Counted from the first letter of the stretch, positions 8,226-16,949 are shown. The stretch is 31,808 nt of DNA from an uncultured Aeromicrobium sp. (GCF_946221465.1 NZ_CAMJVP010000008.1:1-31808), one strand, 5' to 3'. Translations and numbers: made by a program. The notes: generated by a model not told the origin, from the letters alone.

Positions 8226-9740
8226 ATGAATCAGCACGACAGCCGGCGTGACGCCGGCGGCGGGTCGACCGCCCATTACCAGCAGTCGCTGGCAAAGGAC
8301 CTGAGTCCCTTCACGCTGTTCGCCGTCGCCTTCGGGTTCGTCTCCATCGCGACCGGCATCTTCACCGCCTACGGCTCGGTGCTCAACTCCTCGGGCCCGC
8401 TCGGCATCTGGACCTGGCCGATCGTCGTGATCGGCCAGCTCGCGGTCGCCCTCGTCTTCGGTGCGCTCGCGGCCCGGGTGCCCATCACGGGGTACGCCTA
8501 CCAGTGGGTCTCGCGGCTGGCGAACCCCGTGCTCGGCTGGATCCTCGGGTGGATCTCGTTCACGTTCCTGGCCGTGGTCGTCGTCGCGGTGGACTACACG
8601 ATCGCGTCGACGATCCTGCCGGTGCTGTTCGGCTACACGGGTACGGCCGCGAATGCCTGGGTCATCACCGCGGTCGTGATGCTCCTGCAGGCGCTGCTCG
8701 TCGCCACCTCAACGCGCGCCACGCAGCGGGTGAACAACGGAGCGGTCACGATTCAACTCATCGGCATGATCGGACTCGTCGTCCTGCTGTTCGGTGTCGG
8801 TCTTGCCACCGGCGACTTCGACGTCTCGAACCTCTTCAGTCGCGGCGATGTGCCGGCCGAGGGGTACTTCGCCTTCGGCGGCGCCAGCGAAGCCAGCCCG
8901 TGGGCCATGGGCTTCCTGCTCGGTGCGTTCACCATCGTCGGCTTCGAATCGGCGGCCAATCTCGCCGAGGAGACCAAGAATCCCGCCTACGTCGTGCCTC
9001 GCGCCATGTACCGTGCGGTGATCACGCTCGGCATCCTCGGCATGCTCTTCCTCATCGCGGTCACCGGACTGAGCGGTGACCCGGCCGCCCTGGCCGGCTC
9101 GGCGACACCCATCGCCGACGTCATCACGGACGTTCTCGGCTCGTTCCTGGGCAAGGCGATGCTCGTGCTCGTGGTCATCTCGATCTTCTCGTGCGGTCTG
9201 GTCATCACGCTCAGCGGTTCGCGGCTCATCTGGGCGATGTCGCGCGATGAGCGTTTCCCCGGCTGGCAGGCATTCCACAAGATCTCGCCCTCGCGCGGTA
9301 CTCCGATGAACGCGACATTCATGATGTTTGTCGTCAGCCAGGCTGTTCTCGGCGTCTTCGCCTTCTCCACCGACGCCTTGTTTGCGCTGTTCTCGGCCGC
9401 GACCCTTCTGCCGGCGATCATCTACGCTGCCACCGTCGCGCTCTACATTGCCAAGCGCCGCAACCTGCCACCCACGCGCGGATTCACCCTCGGGCGTTGG
9501 GAGATCCCGGTGCTCGTCATCGCCGTGGCGTGGCTGGTGTGGGAGTTGCTGATCTTCCGCGACGCGTCCTTCCGGGCGTCGTGGAACTACGTCGCCGTCA
9601 TGGTGGCGATCGGTGCGGTGTACTTCGTCTACCTGCTGGCCCGCAAGGGCGTCAGCGGCCTGACGATGCCCGACATGGAGTCGATCGACGCCGCCCTCGA
9701 CGCCGAACCTGACGTCGTCGAACGAGACCGCCACAGCTGA
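8226..9740 (+). CDS. APC-superfamily amino acid/amine permease
   Basis: 504 residues with about 12 hydrophobic segments and short polar ends, the usual APC shape. QSLAKDLSPFTLFAVAFGFV with a following glycine-rich turn is the family TM1 region, and FTIVGFESAANLAEETKNPA is the hallmark TM6-loop sequence of eukaryotic-like and GABA/choline-type APC permeases, with the ETKNP motif. GAAAGAGG at 8213-8220 is a good Shine-Dalgarno before the ATG. Only 50 bases separate it from the flavoprotein gene, so it is probably co-transcribed. It likely imports an amine or amino acid, which sits oddly with a polyol-type kinase and suggests an amino-alcohol or a derivative as substrate. That link is inference. 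Confidence 0.85.
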   Translation: MNQHDSRRDAGGGSTAHYQQSLAKDLSPFTLFAVAFGFVSIATGIFTAYGSVLNSSGPLGIWTWPIVVIGQLAVALVFGALAARVPITGYAYQWVSRLANPVLGWILGWISFTFLAVVVVAVDYTIASTILPVLFGYTGTAANAWVITAVVMLLQALLVATSTRATQRVNNGAVTIQLIGMIGLVVLLFGVGLATGDFDVSNLFSRGDVPAEGYFAFGGASEASPWAMGFLLGAFTIVGFESAANLAEETKNPAYVVPRAMYRAVITLGILGMLFLIAVTGLSGDPAALAGSATPIADVITDVLGSFLGKAMLVLVVISIFSCGLVITLSGSRLIWAMSRDERFPGWQAFHKISPSRGTPMNATFMMFVVSQAVLGVFAFSTDALFALFSAATLLPAIIYAATVALYIAKRRNLPPTRGFTLGRWEIPVLVIAVAWLVWELLIFRDASFRASWNYVAVMVAIGAVYFVYLLARKGVSGLTMPDMESIDAALDAEPDVVERDRHS

Positions 9741-9797
9741 GTCTGACCGACGATACGATCGAGCCGCGGGACATGACGGTGATGTCAGGAGATGGAT

Positions 9798-10580
9798 GTG
9801 GCGCCTTCGGCGATACCAGCCGAGCGATGGAGCGTGATCGAGCAGGAACTCGCCGCTCACGAGTATGTGCGGACGGTCGATCTGGTCGATCTGCTTGACG
9901 TCTCGGTCGAGACGGTGCGCCGCGATCTGGCGGTCATGGAGTCCCGCGGGGTCCTCGTCCGGGTCCGCGGCGGGGCAGTAGCGGCGGGCCATAAGACGCG
10001 CGTGGAGAGCCCGTACTCCGAGCGCTCGGAATCGAACCAGCAGGAGAAGGCTGTGATCGGCAGGGCCGCTGCCGCCTTGGTCCCCGATGATGCGACCGTG
10101 GTCATCGACGTCGGCACCACGGCGTTGCATGTCGTCCGGTCTTTGAGTCCCAGATTCCAGGGGCTTCTCGTGACGAATTCGCTGCCTGCCGCCACCGTCG
10201 CGAGTGAGCGGCTGTCGTGCGGTGTGGTGGTGCTCGGGGGCCGTGTGCGTCATGGCGAGCTCGCAGTGTCGGGGATGCGGTCGCAGGAGTTTCTCCGGGA
10301 CTTCTGTCCGGACCTGGCGTTTCTCGGCTCCGGTGGCGTCTCGGTGAGCGCCGGCCTGACGGACTTCGACTACGACGAGGTGCAGTTGCGGCGTGTCATC
10401 ATTGAGGTCACTGCACGTGCCTGGGTGCTCGCGGACTCCTCGAAGTTCGGGACCGTCGCACCCTTCCGCGTCGCCGGCTTCGACGATCTCGCCGGAGTGG
10501 TCACCGATCGTGAGCCGCCAGCCGAGCTGGCGGAGACGATGACCACCGCAGGTGCCGAGGTGATCGTCGGAACGCGCTGA
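9798..10580 (+). CDS. DeoR/GlpR-family transcriptional regulator
   Basis: 260 residues from the GTG at 9798, chosen because AGGAG (9787-9791) lies 6 bases upstream; the ATG at 9792 is the alternative but would sit directly on that site. The N-terminal winged helix reads YVRTVDLVDLLDVSVETVRR and RDLAVMESRGVLVRVRGGAV, the DeoR signature. The C-terminal DeoRC sensor domain has VVIDVGTTALHVVRSL and a later FLGSGGVSVSAGLTDFDYDE, where DeoR proteins bind sugar phosphates. It closes the kinase/flavoprotein/APC operon, so it is probably its local repressor, responding to a phosphorylated intermediate of that pathway. No operator was identified. Confidence 0.88.
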   Translation: MAPSAIPAERWSVIEQELAAHEYVRTVDLVDLLDVSVETVRRDLAVMESRGVLVRVRGGAVAAGHKTRVESPYSERSESNQQEKAVIGRAAAALVPDDATVVIDVGTTALHVVRSLSPRFQGLLVTNSLPAATVASERLSCGVVVLGGRVRHGELAVSGMRSQEFLRDFCPDLAFLGSGGVSVSAGLTDFDYDEVQLRRVIIEVTARAWVLADSSKFGTVAPFRVAGFDDLAGVVTDREPPAELAETMTTAGAEVIVGTR

Positions 10581-10662
10581 CCTGCGCCGTCCGTGATCTA
10601 GCAGAACTCGCACGCGTTCTAGCGCCTCAAGGGCGACAGCGTGAATGAGAGAGGAGAGCGCC

Positions 10663-11658
10663 GTGAGTGAACCGGCCATCGAGGTACGCGGACTGGTCAA
10701 GAGGTTCGGCGAGAACATCGCGGTCGACGGGATCGACCTGACGGTTCCGGCAGGGACGGTGTACGGCGTCCTGGGGCCCAACGGCGCGGGAAAGACCACG
10801 ACCGTCAAGATGCTGGCGACGCTGCTGAAGCCCGATGGGGGACAGGCGCGCGTCTTCGGCCGGGACGTCGTGCGCGATGCCGACGAGGTGCGCGGCCTCG
10901 TGAGCATGACCGGGCAGTACGCGTCCGTCGACGAGGACCTCACCGGCACGGAGAACCTCGTGCTGCTGGCCCGTCTGCTCGGGTACTCGAAGAAGGCCGC
11001 GGCAGCACGGTCCGAGCTGTTCCTCCAGACCCTCGGACTCGACGCGGCGGCGGGCCGGCAGGTGAAGAACTACTCCGGCGGGATGCGTCGCCGCCTCGAC
11101 ATCGCGGCGAGCCTACTGTCGGTGCCGAAGCTGTTGTTCCTCGACGAGCCGACGACGGGTCTCGATCCTCGCAGCCGCAACCAGGTGTGTGAGATCATCC
11201 GAGCCATCGTCGACCAGGGCACCACCGTGCTGCTGACGACGCAGTACCTCGATGAGGCCGATCAGCTGGCGTCGCGCATCGCGGTCATCGACGAGGGACG
11301 CGTTATCGCGGAGGGCACCAAGGGTGAGCTGAAGGCCTCGATCGGTGGCGGCAGTGTGCATGTGCGGCTCCGCGATCCGGGTCGGCGCGAGGAGGCGGCG
11401 GCGTTGCTGTCGGAGACACTCGGTGCCGACGTCCAGCGCGACGCCGATCCGGTCGCCCTGACTGCTCGTCTTCGAAAGGCGCAGGTCACCGGAGACGATG
11501 CGGTGACCGAGGTCGCCGCGCATCAGGCTGGCGTCGCCCTCGGCGAGCTGGCACGCGCCGGGATCATCGTGGACTCCTTCTCATTGGGTCAACCCAGCCT
11601 CGATGAGGTGTTCCTCGCCCTGACCAACCGTCCTGCCGTGCCCGAGGAGGCCGCATGA
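10663..11658 (+). CDS. ABC exporter ATP-binding subunit (DrrA-like)
   Basis: 331 residues from the GTG at 10663, preferred over the ATG at 10645 because GAGGAG (10651-10656) sits 6 bases before it. Walker A is LGPNGAGKTTTVKML, the Q-loop is SMTGQYASVDEDLTG, the signature is NYSGGMRRRLDIAASL, Walker B is LLFLDEPTTGLDPRSR, and the switch segment follows as TTQYLDEADQLA. The DrrA/daunorubicin type is indicated by the long C-terminal extension with LRDPGRREEAAALL and SLGQPSLDEVFLALT. It powers the adjacent permease (ATGA overlap), probably in export of a drug, lipid or other hydrophobic compound. The exported compound cannot be told, and there is no local MarR or TetR regulator. Confidence 0.93.
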   Translation: MSEPAIEVRGLVKRFGENIAVDGIDLTVPAGTVYGVLGPNGAGKTTTVKMLATLLKPDGGQARVFGRDVVRDADEVRGLVSMTGQYASVDEDLTGTENLVLLARLLGYSKKAAAARSELFLQTLGLDAAAGRQVKNYSGGMRRRLDIAASLLSVPKLLFLDEPTTGLDPRSRNQVCEIIRAIVDQGTTVLLTTQYLDEADQLASRIAVIDEGRVIAEGTKGELKASIGGGSVHVRLRDPGRREEAAALLSETLGADVQRDADPVALTARLRKAQVTGDDAVTEVAAHQAGVALGELARAGIIVDSFSLGQPSLDEVFLALTNRPAVPEEAA

Positions 11659-12494
11659 CCACGCAGTCCGCCGCTCCTGACCTCAGTGCCCCCCGCACCG
11701 ATGAACTCGCGAAGATCTTCATCACCGAGCGGCCGTCTCGCCCCTCGGCGTGGTCGGCCTCGCTGACGTTCGGCTGGCGCGCGCTGCTGAAGATCAAGCA
11801 CGTGCCGGAGCAGCTGTTCGACGTGACCCTGTTCCCCATCATGATGACGCTGATGTTCACGTACCTGTTCGGCGGTGCGCTGGCCGGGTCACCGACGGAC
11901 TATCTGCAGTTCTTCCTGCCGGGAATCCTGGTCGTGAGCATTGTGATGATCACGATGTACACGGGTCTGTCGGTCAACACCGATATCGAGAAGGGGGTCT
12001 TCGACCGGTTCCGTACTCTGCCGATCTGGCGACCTGCGCCCATGGTGGGCTACCTTCTCGGTGACGGCTTCCGGTATGCGATCGCCTCGACCGTCATCAT
12101 CGTGATGGGCCTCATCCTCGGGTTCCGGCCTGGGGGCGGTGTCATGGGCGTTCTCGCCGGAGTCGCGGTGCTGCTGGCGTTCTGCTTCGCACTGTCCTGG
12201 GTCTGGACGATGTTCGGTCTCCTGCTGCGTTCGGACAAGTCCGTGATGGGTGTCAGCATGATGGTCGTGATGCCGCTGTCGTTCCTGTCCAGTGCCTACG
12301 TCGATCCCGCGACGATGCCTGACTGGCTGGAGGCGCTCGTCGCGGTCAACCCGATCACTTTCGCCGTCGACAGCGTGCGTGCCCTGATGGCTGGGCAGTG
12401 GCCCGGCGCCGACCTGCTGTGGCTGGCCGTGCTCAGCGCGGCGCTCGTCACGATCTTCGGCACCGCCACCATGCGCCTCTACAACCGCAAGTAA
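11655..12494 (+). CDS. ABC-2 type exporter permease (DrrB-like)
   Basis: 279 residues; the ATG overlaps the stop of the ATPase gene (ATGA), giving the classic DrrAB pair. It has six predicted membrane segments, among them LFDVTLFPIMMTLMFTYLFG, LPGILVVSIVMITMYTGL, GVLAGVAVLLAFCFALSWVW and a C-terminal LLWLAVLSAALVTIFGTATM. EKGVFDRFRTLPIWRPAPMV is the conserved ABC-2 cytoplasmic loop that docks on the ATPase, and LSFLSSAYVDPATMPDWL is the conserved loop before the last helices. The stop is 37 bases from the convergent AAA gene. The function is export together with the upstream ATPase. Confidence 0.92.
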   Translation: MTTQSAAPDLSAPRTDELAKIFITERPSRPSAWSASLTFGWRALLKIKHVPEQLFDVTLFPIMMTLMFTYLFGGALAGSPTDYLQFFLPGILVVSIVMITMYTGLSVNTDIEKGVFDRFRTLPIWRPAPMVGYLLGDGFRYAIASTVIIVMGLILGFRPGGGVMGVLAGVAVLLAFCFALSWVWTMFGLLLRSDKSVMGVSMMVVMPLSFLSSAYVDPATMPDWLEALVAVNPITFAVDSVRALMAGQWPGADLLWLAVLSAALVTIFGTATMRLYNRK

Positions 12495-12531
12495 CCACCT
12501 GAGCAAGGCTGTGGGTGGACCAGCTCGGGGG

Positions 12532-15500
12532 TCAGCGTAGCCGCCAGGTGACCGGGTCGGCGGGACGGTAGGAGCAGAAGGTTCCGGTGCTCACCGAGGC
12601 CAGCAGATGCTCGCCGAGGGCCGGATGCGCGGCCTCGATCTTGCGCAGCGCATCGCGGATGCGGGCGGTGACCGTCTTGCGGGCACGTTCGGTCTCGTCA
12701 CCGAGTCGCCGCGGCCGTCCGCCGAGGCGCGCAGCCACTCGGAGTTCGGCGATGAGCGCATCCCGCTCGGCCAGGAGCTGGTCACGCCGCTCGATGTCGC
12801 CGGCGAGCCCCGCCGTGTCCAGCAGCTCGTCCAGCTCCGTGAGTCGGGTCCGGTACCGCTGGCGGGCCGTGTCGTCGAGGACCGGCTCCCCGCCGAATCG
12901 CAGCGCTGCGTCGACATGGGGATCGCGATGGGGGTTGAGCAGTGCGGTACTGGCGATCTGCGAGCCAGACGCCGAGAGCAGCGTGTGCAGATCGGCGAGC
13001 CCCTTGGCGTGCGGCAGCGTGATCGCCTGCCCGGCCCAGGTGATCTGCCAGCTCGCTCCCTGGCGGCAGAACACGTTGCCGTCCTGCGGGTGAGGCGAGG
13101 CGGTCGAAGCCATCGGGCGGCTGAGCTCGCCGATTCGGCGCTCGAACACGGGAACGTCGAGTTCGGCGACGAGGGGCAGGAGCGTCTCGCGGACGGTTGC
13201 GCGACGTGGATCGTCTGCGGGCAGGACTTCGATGAGTGCGAGCTGTGCTCGCGCAGCCCAGTACGGCGACGACAGATGGACGGCCTGGCGCGTTGCCCGC
13301 TCCAGGAATTCGACTGCCCGGTCGTGTGCGCCGACGGCGGCGTCGAGCAGGCCGAGGTAGAGGTCGACCGGCCCGCCCAGGTCCATGCCGTACAGGTCGA
13401 CCGACCACGTTCCGCTGAGCTGAGCCAGTCGGTCTCGTGCTCGTGCTACGAGATCGCCGTCACCCGCGCCTGCGGCGGACAGCGCCAGCACGCGGTCGTA
13501 GAGGATCCGCGGGACTCTCTCGTCGTCCTCGTGCACGTGCTCCAGGAGCGCGATGGCCTCGCGGTGCCGACCTTCCTCGACTGCCTGGGCGGCGCTCAGC
13601 ACCTCGACATGGAAGGCGCCGTCCGCCAGCAGCCTCAGCGTCTGGCGGGCTTGTTCCAGGTCGCCGTGACGAAGATGCAGCACCCACCGCAGGTAGTGGA
13701 GCGTCCAGGCGAAGGCCTGCTCTTGCGGGACCGCCTCCTCGGCCCGCCCGCACCGCTCCCATGCCTCGTCGAAGCGGCCGCGGAACCCCGCGATGAGTGC
13801 GCCGTCGATGTGCTCGCTCGCTGCGAAGATCGGCGTCTGATATCGGGCGGCCAGTGTGGCGAAGGCACGGTACTGCTCGAGGTAGCCGGCGTCGTTCTGC
13901 TCCAGCATGGTCACCCAGAGCAGCGAGGCGGCGAACTGCTCGGTCGTGCGATCGCCGTGGCGCCGCGCGACGGTCTGCAGCTCGGTCATGACGCGTCGGC
14001 GCTCGGCGGCCCTTCCGGGGTGCCACAGCACCGCGTGGTGCACCGACAGCATGGTGCTGAGCGCCTCGTCGTCGGCGTCGGCCCGCGCAGCGTCGGCGAG
14101 GTGCTCGACGACTGCGCGATACAGGTCGTCGTCCGCCTCCGGCAGGGGTGACCGCAGTAGCGAGGCGGCGCTTGATCGAAGAAGCGCCATGACACGGTGA
14201 CGATCGACCTCGGAGTGCGAGCGGAGCCCGACGGCGACGCGTGCCGCGGTGACGGTGGAACGATGGGTCGCCTCGTCGAGCACCTCGGTCATGAGCGCGA
14301 CGGCATCGGTGCGCGGCGAACGGTTGAGGATTGCGGCGAAGTGCATCTCCCCAGCCAGGTCGAGCCGGATGAGCGTCCGACGGTCCGGATCGGTGGTGAG
14401 CGCAGCCGCTCGGCGATAGAAGTCGACGGAGGCGCGCAGGTCCAGGCGTGAGTTGGCGTCGCGCCCCGCGGCGATCAGCAGATCGACCGTGCGCTCAGGC
14501 TCGATGAGGTCACCGGCTCGCAGGGCGTGGTCGGCTGCCTGTCCGGGGAGCATCGCCTGGGGATGGTCGTCGAGCGCGTTGACGACCGCGGCGTGCAGCT
14601 GCGCTTCGGTGATCGCGTCGAGATCGGTCAGCACGGTGGCGCGGACGAGATCGTGGACGAACTCGTACATGCCCTCGCCCGTGGTGCGCAGCAGCCGCGC
14701 GGCGAGCGCGGCGGCCAGTGCGCTTGAGCAGTCGTCGACGGGCAGGCCCGTGACCGCGGCGAGAACACGCAGGGTGGTGGGGTTCTCGATGACCGCCGCG
14801 GCCTGCACCAGGGTGAGTGTGGGGGGAGCGAACGGTCGCAGCCGCCTGCGTACGGCATCGGTCACTCCCGGGGTGAGCGCCTGCTCACCGTGCCCGCTCA
14901 CCCACAGCCGCGCCATCTGCTCCACGAAGAACGGGTTGCCCCCCGACCGGCGGTGCAGGCGCTGGACGAAGGAGTCCGGCGGGTGCTTCCCGGTGACGCG
15001 ATGCACGAGCGCGCCGACGGCCTCGACATCCAGTCCGGCCAGCTGGATGCTGCCGGCCTGGGGCGTGAGCCGTGACAGCTCCCGGTGCGCTTCGCGGCCC
15101 GGATCGATCTCGGTGTCGCGGTAAGTGCCGATGACGAGGATGCGCTCGAACCAGGTATGGCGTGCCAGGAACGTGAGGAGGTGCACCGAGGTGACGTCCG
15201 CCCAGTGGAGGTCTTCGATGATCACGACGAGCGGATGACGGTGTGAGATCGTGGCGAGCAGCGTGGCGACGGCGTCGAAGTAGGTAAACGCGACGCCGTC
15301 GGGATCGTCGAGGGCTGCCAGATCGGTGGGATCGAGGCCGACATCGGCCGAAAGTGCATCGAAGTCGGCTGGACCGAGCGCCCGCTGCAGGGCTCGGAAC
15401 GCCTGAATCCAAGGCCAGAGCATCGGGGTGCCCTGGGAGCCGCTGCAGGTGCCGACGGCGGCGAGCGCCCCGAGTGAACGCGCATACTCGACGGCCGTGC

Positions 15501-15633
15501 CGATGAGCGTGGTCTTGCCGATCCCGGCCTCACCGCTGACCAGTACCAGGCCGCCATGACTGGTGACGGCGCGGGACACGTCGTCACGCAGGCGTGCGAC
15601 CCAGTTGTCACGACCGAAGATGGCGGTGGTCAT
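12532..15633 (-). CDS. Large AAA/STAND-like ATPase with helical repeats and an actinobacterial C-terminal wing-like domain
   Basis: 1033 residues from the ATG at 15633; further upstream codons would overlap the Ohr gene. IFGRDNWVARL at the N-terminus and Walker A SGEAGIGKTTLI (33-44), Walker B VVIIEDLHWAD (136-146) and VIGTYRDTEID define the ATPase of LuxR/MalT- or AfsR-type regulators. A long alpha-helical TPR-like region follows to about residue 850. There is no LuxR helix-turn-helix. The C-terminus instead has FCRQGASWQITWAGQAITLP, an Arg/Glu-rich helix pair, and TARIRDALRKIEAAHPALG through GTFCSYRPADPVTWRL, a C-terminal block I recognise from many actinobacterial AAA regulators and cyclase-like proteins. 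The role is probably signalling or regulation. It has no clear ribosome binding site, so a leaderless or different start is possible. Confidence 0.75.
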   Translation of the reverse strand: MTTAIFGRDNWVARLRDDVSRAVTSHGGLVLVSGEAGIGKTTLIGTAVEYARSLGALAAVGTCSGSQGTPMLWPWIQAFRALQRALGPADFDALSADVGLDPTDLAALDDPDGVAFTYFDAVATLLATISHRHPLVVIIEDLHWADVTSVHLLTFLARHTWFERILVIGTYRDTEIDPGREAHRELSRLTPQAGSIQLAGLDVEAVGALVHRVTGKHPPDSFVQRLHRRSGGNPFFVEQMARLWVSGHGEQALTPGVTDAVRRRLRPFAPPTLTLVQAAAVIENPTTLRVLAAVTGLPVDDCSSALAAALAARLLRTTGEGMYEFVHDLVRATVLTDLDAITEAQLHAAVVNALDDHPQAMLPGQAADHALRAGDLIEPERTVDLLIAAGRDANSRLDLRASVDFYRRAAALTTDPDRRTLIRLDLAGEMHFAAILNRSPRTDAVALMTEVLDEATHRSTVTAARVAVGLRSHSEVDRHRVMALLRSSAASLLRSPLPEADDDLYRAVVEHLADAARADADDEALSTMLSVHHAVLWHPGRAAERRRVMTELQTVARRHGDRTTEQFAASLLWVTMLEQNDAGYLEQYRAFATLAARYQTPIFAASEHIDGALIAGFRGRFDEAWERCGRAEEAVPQEQAFAWTLHYLRWVLHLRHGDLEQARQTLRLLADGAFHVEVLSAAQAVEEGRHREAIALLEHVHEDDERVPRILYDRVLALSAAGAGDGDLVARARDRLAQLSGTWSVDLYGMDLGGPVDLYLGLLDAAVGAHDRAVEFLERATRQAVHLSSPYWAARAQLALIEVLPADDPRRATVRETLLPLVAELDVPVFERRIGELSRPMASTASPHPQDGNVFCRQGASWQITWAGQAITLPHAKGLADLHTLLSASGSQIASTALLNPHRDPHVDAALRFGGEPVLDDTARQRYRTRLTELDELLDTAGLAGDIERRDQLLAERDALIAELRVAARLGGRPRRLGDETERARKTVTARIRDALRKIEAAHPALGEHLLASVSTGTFCSYRPADPVTWRLR

Positions 15634-15744
15634 TGAGTGGAGTGTCTCACGCCCTGCCGACACCTCGGTGCCTCGTGACCGTGCCGTGCGGGCCGTTTGT
15701 GTGTTTCGATCGGAGGGACCCGTTTCAACGACGAGAGGTTCATC

Positions 15745-16176
15745 GTGCCCGAGAAGATTGTTTACACCGCATCTGTCACGTCCACAGGCGATGGTCGTAA
15801 CGGCCATGTTCGCAGCACCGACGGCCTGATCGACACCGATGTGCGCACGCCCCGGGAGATGGGCGGCGAGGGTGGCGCGACCAACCCCGAGCAGCTGTTC
15901 GCCGCCGGCTATGCCGCCTGCTTCCATTCGGCGCTCAAGGCGACGAAGAAGCAGCACGGGGTGGAGATCGTGGATTCGGCTGTGACCGCCGAGGTCGGTA
16001 TCGGACCCAAGGAGGGCGGTGGCTTCGAGCTCGCGGTGACGCTCAACGTCGAGCTCGGCGGCGGCATCTCCCAAGAGGATGCTCAGCGTGCCGTCGAGGC
16101 TGCGCACCAGGTGTGCCCGTACTCCAACGCGACCCGCGGCAACATCGAGGTCACCCTCAACGTCGACGTGGCGTAA
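15745..16176 (+). CDS. ohr: Organic hydroperoxide resistance peroxidase, Ohr/OsmC family
   Basis: 143 residues from the GTG at 15745, with GAGAGG about 6 bases upstream; an earlier in-frame ATG at 15697 would add 16 unlikely residues. It has the two redox cysteines of Ohr: C59 in AAGYAACFHSAL and C124 in HQVCPYSNATRGN. TSTGDGRNGHVRS is the family N-terminal block. Ohr reduces fatty-acid and organic hydroperoxides, using lipoylated or low-molecular-weight thiol partners. No MarR-type OhrR gene is adjacent; its divergent neighbour is the AAA protein. The stop lies 13 bases from the convergent GntR gene end. Confidence 0.95.
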   Translation: MPEKIVYTASVTSTGDGRNGHVRSTDGLIDTDVRTPREMGGEGGATNPEQLFAAGYAACFHSALKATKKQHGVEIVDSAVTAEVGIGPKEGGGFELAVTLNVELGGGISQEDAQRAVEAAHQVCPYSNATRGNIEVTLNVDVA

Positions 16177-16189
16177 TCGAGCGCGCGCC

Positions 16190-16864
16190 TCAGTGCGAGA
16201 AGGCGCGCATGAGTTCGGGGACGGCCGTGAGGTGCCGATTGAGCACTTGCACGGCCGTCACCGCGTCGTGCGCTTCCAGCGCGGCGACGATCTCACGGTG
16301 TTCGCGCTCGATCGTCGCGCGGCGGTGTGGCCCCTCGGTGATCGTGCGAACAGCCAGCCGGATGTGACGTGGCCGCAGCGCCTGGTAGAGGTCGGCCAGG
16401 ACGAGGTTGGCGCCGTGCTCGACGAGTGACTGATGAAACCGCTGATCGAGATTGGCGAAGGTGAACCAGTCCTGGCCAGCGCCGGCTTCCTCCATGGCCG
16501 CGAGCGTCTGCTCCACCCCGGAGGGCGCTCCGCGCTGTTGACGGCAGATTTTGGCCAACGCCGCTGACTCGAGGACCAGACGCGTCTCGTAGATCTCCTG
16601 CATCTCGGTCGCGGTGATGACCCGCACCTGCGCGCCGCGTCGAGGCACGAGATCGACGTATCGCTCGGCGTGCAGGCGCCGTAGGGCTTCGCGGACCGGG
16701 GTGCGCGAGGTGCCGACGCTGCGGGCCAGGCCGGACTCGTCAAGGAACTGCCCCTCGGCGTACTTGCCGACGAGGATTGCCTCGCTGATCTTGCGATAGG
16801 CGATCGTGCTGGCCGACGGGGGATCCTGAGCATCCCCGGCGGGCGCGTCGGCGGGTATTGACAT
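16190..16864 (-). CDS. GntR-family transcriptional regulator, FCD subfamily
   Basis: 224 residues. The winged helix (about 20-80) reads GQFLDESGLARSVGTSRTPV then REALRRLHAERYVDLVPRRG, the GntR signature. The C-terminal FCD domain keeps the metal-binding pattern D140 (LDQRFHQ), H144, H189 and H211, so it probably binds a carboxylate effector through a metal ion. It is divergent from the aldolase-amidase-TRAP operon, with a large TTGTATACAA palindrome in between, so it most likely represses that operon and perhaps itself. TACGGT ends 6 bases before the ATG, which fits a leaderless start, although a GTGGGG also lies just upstream. Confidence 0.92.
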   Translation of the reverse strand: MSIPADAPAGDAQDPPSASTIAYRKISEAILVGKYAEGQFLDESGLARSVGTSRTPVREALRRLHAERYVDLVPRRGAQVRVITATEMQEIYETRLVLESAALAKICRQQRGAPSGVEQTLAAMEEAGAGQDWFTFANLDQRFHQSLVEHGANLVLADLYQALRPRHIRLAVRTITEGPHRRATIEREHREIVAALEAHDAVTAVQVLNRHLTAVPELMRAFSH

Positions 16865-16921
16865 GACCCCACCGTACCCCTAGAGTCTCTCCGACCCGTG
16901 TCCCAGGTCACGGCACCACGT

Positions 16922-16949
16922 GTGTGCGATTTGTATACAACACGCACAC
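16922..16949. promoter_or_regulatory. Palindromic operator, probable GntR/FCD binding site
   Basis: A 28-bp dyad centred between 16935 and 16936. The core TTGTATACAA (16931-16940) is a perfect palindrome. Two mismatched positions follow on each side, and the arms GTGTGCG (16922-16928) and CGCACAC (16943-16949) are then perfectly complementary. TTGTATACAA is of the type bound by FCD-subfamily GntR repressors. It lies between the GntR gene and the aldolase gene, roughly 40 bases upstream of the aldolase start, where it could overlap promoters in both directions. Confidence 0.8.

Noticed and set aside
10603..10620. AGAAC-N8-GTTCT dyad upstream of the ABC exporter
   Set aside because: Only 5-bp arms, no adjacent regulator gene to match and imperfect extension; chance is likely, though a remote regulator cannot be excluded.
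8709..10949. A 746-codon open frame on the minus strand across the permease, DeoR and ABC genes
   Set aside because: It runs antisense to three clearly recognised genes; its product is Arg/His/Asp-rich without domains, as expected of a shadow frame in high-GC DNA.
12495..12531. CCACC/GGTGG inverted repeat between the permease and the AAA gene as a terminator
   Set aside because: The stem is only 5 bp with a long loop and no T-tract; too weak to call.
12607..14151. A 514-codon plus-strand frame opposite the AAA gene
   Set aside because: No motifs and no ribosome binding site; the minus-strand frame has Walker motifs and a known C-terminal block.
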